The notes: generated by a model from the sequence alone, not told the origin. DNA of 6,373 nucleotides from Candidatus Hydrogenedentota bacterium (GCA_003552765.1 PUOI01000635.1:1-6373); one strand, 5' to 3'. Numbered from the stretch's first letter, positions 1-6,330 are shown. Program-made: numbers and translations.

Positions 1-57
1 CGCCACGACAATCATCAGCTCGATCAAGGTGAAACCCGCGTTCTTCTTTTTGCTCAT
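1..57 (-). CDS. Type IV pilin / pseudopilin, N-terminus only
   Basis: The minus strand reads MSKKKNAGFTLIELMIVVA before the window ends, so only 19 codons are visible. This is a class III (prepilin) signal: a short Lys-rich leader, Gly at -1, Phe at +1 and Glu at +5, then the start of the hydrophobic assembly helix. In this family a prepilin peptidase (PilD type) cuts after the Gly and methylates the Phe, and the mature subunit joins a type IV pilus or a type II secretion pseudopilus. The start is fixed by a strong AGGAGG eight bases upstream. The sigma-54 promoter upstream favours a pilA-like major pilin over GspG, since pilA is the classic RpoN-dependent member; this is inference. The globular domain, which would decide between pilin, GspG-type and DUF1559-type proteins, lies outside the window. 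Confidence 0.9.
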   Translation of the reverse strand, partial: MSKKKNAGFTLIELMIVVA

Positions 58-65
58 AGTCTGTT

Positions 66-71
66 CCTCCT
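66..71 (-). promoter_or_regulatory. Shine-Dalgarno of the pilin gene
   Basis: The minus strand reads AGGAGG, a full consensus site, with eight bases between it and the ATG at 57-55. It confirms the start of the truncated pilin gene and fits a highly expressed structural subunit. Confidence 0.85.
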
Positions 72-136
72 GGTTGTGATTGTTTTAACCCCTGCCATTG
101 TTGGGGCCAATTGCTTCAACTGTTACAATCCTTATC

Positions 137-151
137 GCAACCGGCGTGCCA
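137..151 (-). promoter_or_regulatory. Sigma-54 (RpoN) -24/-12 promoter of the pilin gene
   Basis: The minus strand reads TGGCACGCCGGTTGC. It matches the RpoN consensus TGGCACG-N4-TTGC at every specified base, with the obligatory GG-N10-GC spacing. Placing the C at 137 at -12 puts transcription start near 125, giving a leader of about 68 nt before the pilin ATG at 57. Sigma-54 promoters need an AAA+ activator bound upstream; for pilA genes this is typically PilR, with its sensor PilS. Neither regulator is in the window. The match, strand and distance to the pilin start are seen directly; the regulator is inferred. Confidence 0.85.
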
Positions 152-250
152 AGGTTGGGAAAAGAGCTGTAAGTCTTTGTGCGACAGGGGTTTAGGGGGT
201 TAAGGCAGTGGAGGAACGTTGGGGAGAGCGCCGCCGGAGGGCGTCTATTT

Positions 251-284
251 GGGCGGAGTCTGACGTTTTTTGTCATCGCCGCCC
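251..284. repeat. Nested dyad upstream of the sigma-54 promoter
   Basis: An outer perfect stem pairs GGGCGG (251-256) with CCGCCC (279-284). Inside it TGAC (261-264) pairs with GTCA (272-275) around a T-rich loop. It lies about 125-160 bases upstream of the predicted pilin transcription start, the range where sigma-54 activators often bind. It could be an activator site, a stem acting as a weak terminator for the efflux gene, or a dispersed palindrome. It lacks a T-run on the minus strand, which argues against a standard intrinsic terminator. Confidence 0.45.
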
Positions 285-314
285 GGTTCCGCGGGTCATC
301 CCGGCGGAATGCGC

Positions 315-329
315 CCCGGGTTCGCCGGG
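315..329. repeat. Small GC-rich inverted repeat
   Basis: CCCGG (315-319) pairs with CCGGG (325-329) around a five-base loop, within GC-rich text. Just beside it, at 295-311, the plus strand has a GTCATCCCGGCGGAATG stretch resembling common dispersed GC-rich palindromic repeats. No function can be assigned. Confidence 0.3.
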
Positions 330-389
330 TTTCGGGAAGATTCCGGGCAATCGGCCTGCTTTGCCGCTGAAAAGCGTGGGGGAGGTGGG

Positions 390-1922
390 CTACTCCGCCG
401 AGACGGGACGCAGCACCGGTCCGTCGAACGCGGCTTGAGGGGTGGATTCCTCGACCTCGGAATCGTCCATGTCTTCGCTGGGGGGAACGTCTTCCATTTC
501 GATTTCAATGGCGTTCAACGGCGCGGGAGCCTCGTGCGCGTTGTGCTGCTCATCGCTGGCCCAGGGGCCGCCCATGAGCCGCTCCAATTCCGCCACGGCC
601 ACATGCCAATCGCGCAACGCGCCCACCCGCTCCAGCTCGAAGTCGAGGAGCATGCGTTGGGTGTCCAGGACGTCGATGAGGCTGATAGCCGTCACGGCGC
701 TGACGTAGCTGCGCTCCAGGCTTTCGAAGGTGTCCTCGGCCTGGGGGATGAGGGAATCGCTGAATAGATTGTAGCGGCGCTTGGCGTCCTCGATCTCGAA
801 CAGCGCCTGACGGCCGTCACGGTCCAAGGCGAGCTGGCGCGTCCGCTCTTCGTGTCGCGCGGCCCGCTCCCGCGCCTTGGCTTGGCGGATGCCCGCGTCG
901 ATGCGTTCGCGCTGGATGGGGATGCGCATTTCGACGGAGACCATGACGTTGTCCCGCATGCTGGGATCCGACACCCGGTCCCGGTAGTTCGCGATGGTGT
1001 TCAGGTCCATGAGCGGACGCAACGGCGACATGGCGTCTCCCCGCGCCAGATTCTCGACGGACATGAGCGCATCAAGGGTGGGACCAATGGGGGAGGGGCC
1101 GCGCGGATCCCGCATGCGCTCGTAGCCGAGGCCAAACGTGATGTCCGGGTAGCGTTCAAGGCGCGCCTGTTCCACGGCGTGGCGGCGGCTTTCCCGCACG
1201 TGTTCGAGTTCCGTCAGCTCGGGGTTCGCGACGCGGATGTGCGCCGCCACCATGGACGAAGGCGGGGGAGAGGGGGGCATCTCCGCCTCCTCCGGCCACG
1301 GCAGCATCTCCCGCTCCTCCCGGCCGATGGCCTCGCTCAGCCGTCGGGACGCGGCCGGGCGCATGTCCACGATCCGGTTGTACTGGTCCATGAGCTGGGT
1401 TATTTCGATCTCGAGCCGGAATAAGTCATCTTGGCGCACCCTGCCAATGGCAAAGAGCGGCTCGATGGATTCCAGCATGACCTCCAACAGCTCGATTTGC
1501 TCATCCAGCACTTCCCGGCGTTCGGCGAGATAAGCGTACTCGAAGTAGGCCTCCTTGACGCGGGCGAAGAGGGCGTCCCGTTCCGCGTAAAGCCGTTGCA
1601 GCGCCGCCTCCGCTTCCTCAGCCGCTTCATCGCCCTGGGCCGCGAGCCGCCCGAACCAGGGGAATCGCTGGCCGATCATCACGCCGAAGCGCATTTGGTC
1701 CGACTGAAGGAACTGCGTGTAGCTGAGCATGGGATCGTCCAGGGAGGTCACCTGAGGGATTTCCTCCATGGCGGCGCGCCATTGTTCGTATCGCGCCTCA
1801 AGGATGGGATGATTTTCCGCCGCTTCTTCAAGGTAGCCGCCGAGTTCTTCGTTCTCCGCGTAAAATTGCGGCGGCTCAATATCGGCTGCTCCCAAGAGCA
1901 TAAGTAACGCCAGTGTGCTCAT
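390..1922 (-). CDS. TolC-like outer-membrane efflux protein (OMF)
   Basis: This 510-residue protein is an outer-membrane factor of the TolC/CusC family, the trimeric channel through which a tripartite pump expels its substrate. Two OEP-type repeats are visible: about 27-200, with the family stretch FPWFGRLAAQGDEAAEEAEA at 87-106 followed by long helices, and about 225-450, ending in WHVAVAELERLMGG. Residues 268-325 are a Pro- and Met-containing insertion before a beta strand (MVSVEMRIPI), probably an extended outer loop. Residues 453-510 form an acidic, probably disordered tail. The ATG at 1922 is preferred over an in-frame ATG at 2060 because AGGAAAG lies six bases upstream of it and a hydrophobic stretch (LALLMLLGAA) follows at once. 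That signal peptide is atypical: it has no Lys or Arg before the hydrophobic core. There is no lipobox Cys, unlike CusC. The RND pump gene upstream on the same strand is its likely partner; metal specificity rests on that partner. Confidence 0.9.
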   Translation of the reverse strand: MSTLALLMLLGAADIEPPQFYAENEELGGYLEEAAENHPILEARYEQWRAAMEEIPQVTSLDDPMLSYTQFLQSDQMRFGVMIGQRFPWFGRLAAQGDEAAEEAEAALQRLYAERDALFARVKEAYFEYAYLAERREVLDEQIELLEVMLESIEPLFAIGRVRQDDLFRLEIEITQLMDQYNRIVDMRPAASRRLSEAIGREEREMLPWPEEAEMPPSPPPSSMVAAHIRVANPELTELEHVRESRRHAVEQARLERYPDITFGLGYERMRDPRGPSPIGPTLDALMSVENLARGDAMSPLRPLMDLNTIANYRDRVSDPSMRDNVMVSVEMRIPIQRERIDAGIRQAKARERAARHEERTRQLALDRDGRQALFEIEDAKRRYNLFSDSLIPQAEDTFESLERSYVSAVTAISLIDVLDTQRMLLDFELERVGALRDWHVAVAELERLMGGPWASDEQHNAHEAPAPLNAIEIEMEDVPPSEDMDDSEVEESTPQAAFDGPVLRPVSAE

Positions 1923-1928
1923 GGTATT

Positions 1929-1935
1929 CTTTCCT
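1929..1935 (-). promoter_or_regulatory. Shine-Dalgarno of the outer-membrane factor gene
   Basis: The minus strand reads AGGAAAG, six bases before the ATG at 1922-1920. It decides this start over the in-frame ATG at 2060, which has no purine-rich site and would add 46 residues encoded by repeat-like DNA ahead of the signal peptide. Confidence 0.75.
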
Positions 1936-2066
1936 GTTGGTTTCCGGCTACTTTGGTTATTCCCCCAAACGCCGGGTAAGCGGCTGTCCCGGGGAACGAC
2001 ATTGCCCTTGATCCCTCTTCGAAGGAGAATACTTCGTACCGCCGCCTCTACAGACGCCATTCTTTT

Positions 2067-2083
2067 GCCGGCGAGACGCCGGC
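2067..2083. repeat. Perfect inverted repeat, 7-bp arms, 3-nt loop
   Basis: GCCGGCG, loop AGA, then CGCCGGC. It has the same design as the repeat at 6353-6371 at the other end of the pump gene: tight perfect arms around an AGA loop (TCT on the minus strand). It resembles short dispersed palindromes; no T-run follows on either strand. Confidence 0.6.
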
Positions 2084-2092
2084 GCTACTATT

Positions 2093-2108
2093 CCCCCTTG
2101 GAAGGGGG
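2093..2108. repeat. Perfect inverted repeat, CCCCCTT/AAGGGGG
   Basis: Seven-base arms flank a two-base centre (GG). A folded RNA would need to open the innermost pair. It is followed after two bases by the repeat at 2111-2124 and then GGGGGA at 2125-2130, which could instead pair with TCCCCC at 2092-2097 to enclose the second hairpin. Confidence 0.55.
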
Positions 2109-2110
2109 CA

Positions 2111-2124
2111 GGCCCGATAGGGCC
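2111..2124. repeat. Perfect inverted repeat, GGCCC/GGGCC
   Basis: Five-base arms around a GATA loop. It sits immediately beside the CCCCCTT/AAGGGGG palindrome, and the pair looks like one compound unit of about 40 bases. Confidence 0.5.
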
Positions 2125-2168
2125 GGGGGATGTAAACACCCCGCACACCGCTGTATCTGGCGATTGGC

Positions 2169-2190
2169 GATTCCCGCGCAAACGGGAATC
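2169..2190. repeat. Inverted repeat after the pump gene, GATTCCCG/CGGGAATC
   Basis: Eight-base perfect arms around a six-base loop, beginning about 25 bases past the pump stop codon. It could form a stable 3' hairpin on the pump mRNA. It has no T-run, so it is a poor intrinsic terminator. The GGATTCCCG...CGGGAATC form is typical of dispersed extragenic palindromes in many bacteria (inference). Confidence 0.6.
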
Positions 2191-2215
2191 CACGCCCCTG
2201 GGCTCTCCGCCCTCA

Positions 2216-5200
2216 TCATTGCGCGTCCTGTGCCCGATCCAGCATCTCGTTCGTCTTCTCGCGGGTCTTGAGCTTGATCTCCTCGACCAGGCAATAGAGC
2301 ACGGGCACACTGAACATGGTCAGCAGCACCAGGCTCATGCCGCCCACGCTGGGGATGGCCATGGGGATCATGATGTCCGAGCCCCGGCCGGTGGAGGTCA
2401 GCACGGGCAGCAACGCCAGTATGGTGGTCGCGGAGGTCATCAGGCATGGCCGGACCCGGCGCAGGCCCGCTTCGACCGTGGCCTCGCGGATCTGCTGAAT
2501 GCTTTCGGTGGTCCGGCGCGCGAAGCTTTGCCGCAAATAGGTGGCGATGACCACGCCGTCGTCCACGGCGATGCCGAACAAGGCGAGAAAGCCCACCCAG
2601 ACCGCCACGCTCAGGTTGATGGCCCGGAGCTGAAACAGGTCCCGCATGTTCACGCCAAAGACGTCGAAATTCGCGAACCACTCCTGGCCAAACAGATACA
2701 ACATGAAGAAACCGCCCGCCCACGCGATGGCGATGCCGCTGAAGACCATCAGCGTGGTCACCACGGACTTGAACTGCAAGTATAGGATCATGAAGATGAG
2801 GAACAGCGCCACGGGCAGGACCACCGCCAGGGTTTGGGCCGCTCGCACTTGATGCTCGTATTCACCCGCGAAGGTGTAACTCACGCCGGCCGGCACACTG
2901 AGTTCGCCCCGTTCAATGAGTTCGGCGAGATGCGCATCGGCTTGCTCCACCACGTCCACCTCGGTCATGCCCGCGGCCGGGCCAAAGGTGATATACGCCA
3001 CGAGGAAGGTGTCCTCACTCTTGATCATCTGAGGGCCGCGGACGTAATTGATATCGGCCACGTAGGACAGCGGGACTTGCGAACCATCCCGGCTGGGAAC
3101 GAGCACGCGCTCGAGGTCCTCGATTTCGTTGCGCAATTCCCGTTGATACCGGACCCGGACGGGGAAGCGCTCCCGGCCTTCCACGGTCGTCGTGATGGTC
3201 CGCCCGCCGATGGCCGTGCTTATGACGTCCTGGACATCCATGATGTTCAACCCGTAGTTGCCCACGGCCTCGCGGTCGATGTCAATTTCGAGATACGGTT
3301 TGCCCACGACGCGGTCCGCGTTGACCGTGGCCGGATTGATGCCGTCCACTTGGCGCAATACCTCCTCGAACCTCACGGCCATGCGGTCCAGGGTGTCGAG
3401 GTCCGGTCCCCGGAGCTTCACGCCAATGGGTGCGCGCATCCCCGTCTGCAGCATCACCTGGCGTGTCTCGATGGGCTGCAGCATGGGCGCCGATGTTGTC
3501 CCAGGGAGATCCCCCGCTTCGACGATTTCGTGCCAGATGTCGTCCGGGCTCTGGATGTGATCGCGCCACTGCCGGTACGGCCGGCCGCGGGGATCCTCGA
3601 TGAGTTCGTCCTCCTCGTCCCGCACGAATTCCTCCGCCTCGCGGTCATACTTGAAGTTGATGCGCCGTCCGTCCTCGTCCGTCAGGTATTCCGGGTAATA
3701 GTTGATGACCGTTTCAATCATCGACACGGGCGCGGGGTCCAGCGGACTCTCCGCACGGCCGATCTTGCCCACGGCTTCCCGCACTTCCGGAATCGCCTCG
3801 AAGGCCATGTCCTGATATTGCATGATGTCGAGCGCCTCGCCGATGGAGGCGTGCGGCATGGTGGTGGGCATCCAGAGAAACGACCCCTCGTCGAAGGCGG
3901 GCATGAATTCACGGCCCAAGCCGGGGAATTCATCAGAAGCCCATTCCCACGCGCGGCGATCCTCCACCAAGTCGCGCGAGAGGCCGACGCGTTCCAGCGT
4001 GGCGGGCGCGAAGGCGAAGACGCGCTCGAACCCCAGCCACACGGAAAGGCCGGCAATCACCAACAACGCGGGTAGGGCGAGGAACACCGCCTTGTGGGCG
4101 AGGCAGGCTCGCAGGATGGGAGCGTAGCACTTCTCAAAGATCCGGAACGCCACCAGCAGCCCGCCGATGAGCACCGCCACGAAGACGTAGTTGCGCACGA
4201 AACCCGGCTCGGGCCCCAAGGGTTCCCATACGGTTGCGAGCACCCACGTGACGGCGAGCGTCGCGGCGATGCTGGCGCCCCATTGGGAGCCGCGGCCCAG
4301 CCAGCCGGGCCAGTAGCCCTTGGTCAATTGCACGATGACGGCCGCCACGAGCGCCAAACCGGCCGCCCAGACGACCCATGAACCCGCCAGCACGCCCGCC
4401 ATCACGGTCAGCACGCCTGCCACGCCCAATCCGCCCAGGAGCGCCCGCCGCAAAGTCTCGCGATCGATGCGTCCGGCGATGAAGACGTGAACGGCGGCGG
4501 GGACCACGGTCAGCGCGATGATGACGGCGGCGATGAGCACGAAGGTCTTGGTGTAGGCGAGCGGCACGAACATCTTACCCTCGGCCCCCGTCATGGTGAA
4601 CACGGGGAGGAAGCTGATGACGGTCGTGGCGATGGCCGTGAGCACGGCGGAGCCGACTTCCCGGACGCCCCGGTGCACCACGTCCAGACGCGGTTCCCGG
4701 GTGTCCGCCTCGTCGAGGTGTTTCATCACGTTCTCCGTGACGATGATCCCCATGTCCACGATGGTTCCGATGGCGATGGCGATCCCGGCCAAGGCGACCA
4801 CATTGGCGTCGACCCCGAACAATTTCATGGTGATGAAGGTCATCAACACCGCCAGCGGCAGCATGGCGCTGATGATCACGGCGCTGCGCAGATGCATCAG
4901 CATGAGTATGACCACGATGACGGTCACCAGGATCTGTTGCACGAGGGCGTCGTTGAGGGTCGCGAGGGTCTCTTGAATGAGGCCTGTTCGATCGTAGAAA
5001 GATTCGATGGTGACCTTGCTCGTGGTGATCCATTCCGGCCACTGGTCCCGGGGCGTCCGGTTGAGCCAACTCATCCAGGCGTCCTCATCGATCCCCGGTG
5101 AAGCGAAGGCGGTGAAGCCGCGATCGTCGGCGAACTCGGCGACTTGGGTCCGGTTCACCTCGCTCCAATCAATCACCGGCTTCACGGGCAGACCTGGAGA

Positions 5201-6250
5201 GATTTCCTCGATCTGAGCGCGGACGTTCTGGATGGCCTCCAGCGGATTGAAACCTTCCCGAACGACCACCACACCGCCGACGGCTTCGGCGCCGCCCCTG
5301 TCCAAGGCGCCGCGCCGTTCCGCGGGTCCCAGGGTGACGTGGGCCACGTCGCGGACGCGAATCGGCACGTTGCCATCCGCAAGCCGGACCACGGCTTGTT
5401 CGATATCCCCGAGGTCCTTGATGAATCCTCTTCCGCGCACCAGATACTCGACCCGGTTGATCTCCGTAGTGCGCGCGCCAACATCAAGATTGCTCTTGCG
5501 GACCGCCTCGAAGACATCGCCGATGGTCACGTTGTGCGCGCGCATGGCGTCGGGGTCCACGTCCACCTGATACTCTTGGACGTAGCCGCCCACCGAGGCG
5601 ACCTCGCTGATGCCCCGTGCGGACAGAAGCCCATACCGCACGTACCAGTCCTGGATGCTCCGCAGTTCGTGGAGTTCCCAGCCGCCCACGGGTTCGCCAT
5701 CGGGGTCGCGGCCTTCCAAGGTGTACCAGTAGATCTGGCCGAGCGCCGTCGCGTCCGGGCCGAGCCCGGGCTCCGCATCCTCCGGCAGCGTACCGGCGGG
5801 CAAGCTGTCGAGTTTCTCGATGATACGCGCCCTCGACCAGTAAAACTCGATGTCTTCCTCGAAGATCACGAAGATGGAAGAGAAGCCGAACATCGAGTTG
5901 CTGCGCACCTCCCGCACGCCTGGCACGCCCATGAGCGCGACGGTAAGCGGGTAGGTCACCTGGTCCTCCACGTCCTGCGGAGACCGGCCGGGCCATTCCG
6001 TGAAGACGATTTGTTGGTTCTCGCCCAGGTTGGGAATCGCGTCCACCGGGACGGGATCCCGCGGCAGCCAATCGATGTCCCAATCGAACGGCGCCACGGT
6101 CATGCCCCAGCCAACGAGCAGCAAGACAAGCAGGATCACCACCAGTTTCTGCTCAAGACAGAACCGGCTTATCCGGCCTAGCAGGGACTCGGTTTCGGGG
6201 TCGCGCCGTTGTTCCTCCGCCGAAGTGGAGTGGGGGGGCGTCTCACTCAT
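2216..6250 (-). CDS. cusA: CusA/CzcA-family heavy-metal RND efflux pump
   Basis: This 1344-residue inner-membrane pump uses proton motive force to drive metal ions through an adaptor and an outer-membrane channel. TM1 is at 35-53; the first porter region follows with WPGRSPQDVEDQVTYPL (86-102). TM2-TM6 lie at about 436-590, TM7 at 720-740, the second porter region at 780-1135 and TM8-TM12 at about 1141-1322. TM4 reads GIAIAIGTIVDMGIIVTEN with the relay Asp at 499; this is the CusA form, not the DFGxxxDGAxxxxEN of CzcA. M794, M844 and M933 align with CusA M573, M623 and M672, supporting Cu(I)/Ag(I) export. It is about 300 residues longer than E. coli CusA, with insertions near 375-412, 596-705 (extra membrane helices), 741-778, 852-900 and 1187-1212. 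CusA E939 is D1230 here, and K984 is C1269. The ATG at 6250 is chosen because AGGTGA lies seven bases upstream; an in-frame ATG at 6355 lies in a hairpin repeat. The frame is intact; no adaptor gene is in view. Confidence 0.95.
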   Translation of the reverse strand: MSETPPHSTSAEEQRRDPETESLLGRISRFCLEQKLVVILLVLLLVGWGMTVAPFDWDIDWLPRDPVPVDAIPNLGENQQIVFTEWPGRSPQDVEDQVTYPLTVALMGVPGVREVRSNSMFGFSSIFVIFEEDIEFYWSRARIIEKLDSLPAGTLPEDAEPGLGPDATALGQIYWYTLEGRDPDGEPVGGWELHELRSIQDWYVRYGLLSARGISEVASVGGYVQEYQVDVDPDAMRAHNVTIGDVFEAVRKSNLDVGARTTEINRVEYLVRGRGFIKDLGDIEQAVVRLADGNVPIRVRDVAHVTLGPAERRGALDRGGAEAVGGVVVVREGFNPLEAIQNVRAQIEEISPGLPVKPVIDWSEVNRTQVAEFADDRGFTAFASPGIDEDAWMSWLNRTPRDQWPEWITTSKVTIESFYDRTGLIQETLATLNDALVQQILVTVIVVILMLMHLRSAVIISAMLPLAVLMTFITMKLFGVDANVVALAGIAIAIGTIVDMGIIVTENVMKHLDEADTREPRLDVVHRGVREVGSAVLTAIATTVISFLPVFTMTGAEGKMFVPLAYTKTFVLIAAVIIALTVVPAAVHVFIAGRIDRETLRRALLGGLGVAGVLTVMAGVLAGSWVVWAAGLALVAAVIVQLTKGYWPGWLGRGSQWGASIAATLAVTWVLATVWEPLGPEPGFVRNYVFVAVLIGGLLVAFRIFEKCYAPILRACLAHKAVFLALPALLVIAGLSVWLGFERVFAFAPATLERVGLSRDLVEDRRAWEWASDEFPGLGREFMPAFDEGSFLWMPTTMPHASIGEALDIMQYQDMAFEAIPEVREAVGKIGRAESPLDPAPVSMIETVINYYPEYLTDEDGRRINFKYDREAEEFVRDEEDELIEDPRGRPYRQWRDHIQSPDDIWHEIVEAGDLPGTTSAPMLQPIETRQVMLQTGMRAPIGVKLRGPDLDTLDRMAVRFEEVLRQVDGINPATVNADRVVGKPYLEIDIDREAVGNYGLNIMDVQDVISTAIGGRTITTTVEGRERFPVRVRYQRELRNEIEDLERVLVPSRDGSQVPLSYVADINYVRGPQMIKSEDTFLVAYITFGPAAGMTEVDVVEQADAHLAELIERGELSVPAGVSYTFAGEYEHQVRAAQTLAVVLPVALFLIFMILYLQFKSVVTTLMVFSGIAIAWAGGFFMLYLFGQEWFANFDVFGVNMRDLFQLRAINLSVAVWVGFLALFGIAVDDGVVIATYLRQSFARRTTESIQQIREATVEAGLRRVRPCLMTSATTILALLPVLTSTGRGSDIMIPMAIPSVGGMSLVLLTMFSVPVLYCLVEEIKLKTREKTNEMLDRAQDAQ

Positions 6251-6257
6251 GACAGTC

Positions 6258-6263
6258 TCACCT
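6258..6263 (-). promoter_or_regulatory. Shine-Dalgarno of the RND pump gene
   Basis: The minus strand reads AGGTGA (within CAGGTGAG), seven bases before the ATG at 6250-6248. It sets the pump start there rather than at the in-frame ATG at 6355, which has no such site. Confidence 0.75.
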
Positions 6264-6330
6264 GATTCGTACTTGGCCCATCCTAAAATTGTGGGTAGCC
6301 TTGATTCGGTTTGTTTTGGCCGTGAGGTGG

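Larger units (their letters stand above)
58..389. other. Intergenic region between outer-membrane factor and pilin gene
   Basis: These 332 bases separate the stop of the outer-membrane factor gene from the pilin start. The pilin-proximal half holds the ribosome-binding site, leader and sigma-54 promoter. The half nearer the efflux gene (about 240-350) is GC-rich and full of dyads, including a nested inverted repeat at 251-284 and a small one at 315-329. I see no hairpin followed by a T-run on the minus strand, so no convincing intrinsic terminator for the efflux gene. Open frames here cross the promoter and have no ribosome-binding site or recognisable protein features, so I call no gene. Confidence 0.7.
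1923..2215. other. Hairpin-rich gap between pump and OMF genes
   Basis: These 293 bases lie between the pump stop and the start of the outer-membrane factor gene. They hold at least four perfect inverted repeats (2067-2083, 2093-2108, 2111-2124, 2169-2190) and a weaker one at 2020-2036 (CGAAG/CTTCG). No open frame here has a ribosome-binding site or a recognisable product. The gap is unusually long for two subunits of one pump. It may have gained dispersed repeats, act as an RNA processing or stability region, or hold a second promoter, though I find no clear sigma-70 boxes. Confidence 0.65.

Noticed and set aside
85..276. Minus-strand open frame of 63 codons in the gap before the pilin gene
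   Set aside because: It runs through the sigma-54 promoter, has no ribosome-binding site and its Pro/Arg-rich product has no recognisable feature.
365..376. Terminator just after the OMF stop (CGCT-GAAA-AGCG)
   Set aside because: The stem is only four base pairs and no T-run follows on the minus strand.
1923..2060. N-terminal extension of the outer-membrane factor from the ATG at 2060
   Set aside because: It would place 46 residues encoded by repeat-like DNA before the signal peptide. The ATG at 1922 has a ribosome-binding site and leads directly into a hydrophobic segment.
2169..2190. Intrinsic terminator after the pump gene
   Set aside because: The hairpin is strong but no T-run follows it on the minus strand, so it is listed only as an inverted repeat.
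2067..2190. CRISPR array
   Set aside because: The inverted repeats differ from one another and are not evenly spaced; there is no repeated unit with unique spacers.
2834..4075. Plus-strand open frame of 413 codons opposite the pump gene
   Set aside because: It is antisense to a well-conserved RND pump. Its His-, Arg- and Gly-rich composition is typical of a shadow frame in GC-rich DNA, and it has no domain.
5144..6181. Plus-strand open frame of 345 codons opposite the pump N-terminal half
   Set aside because: Same reason: a complement of conserved porter-domain coding sequence with low-complexity His/Arg/Asp composition.
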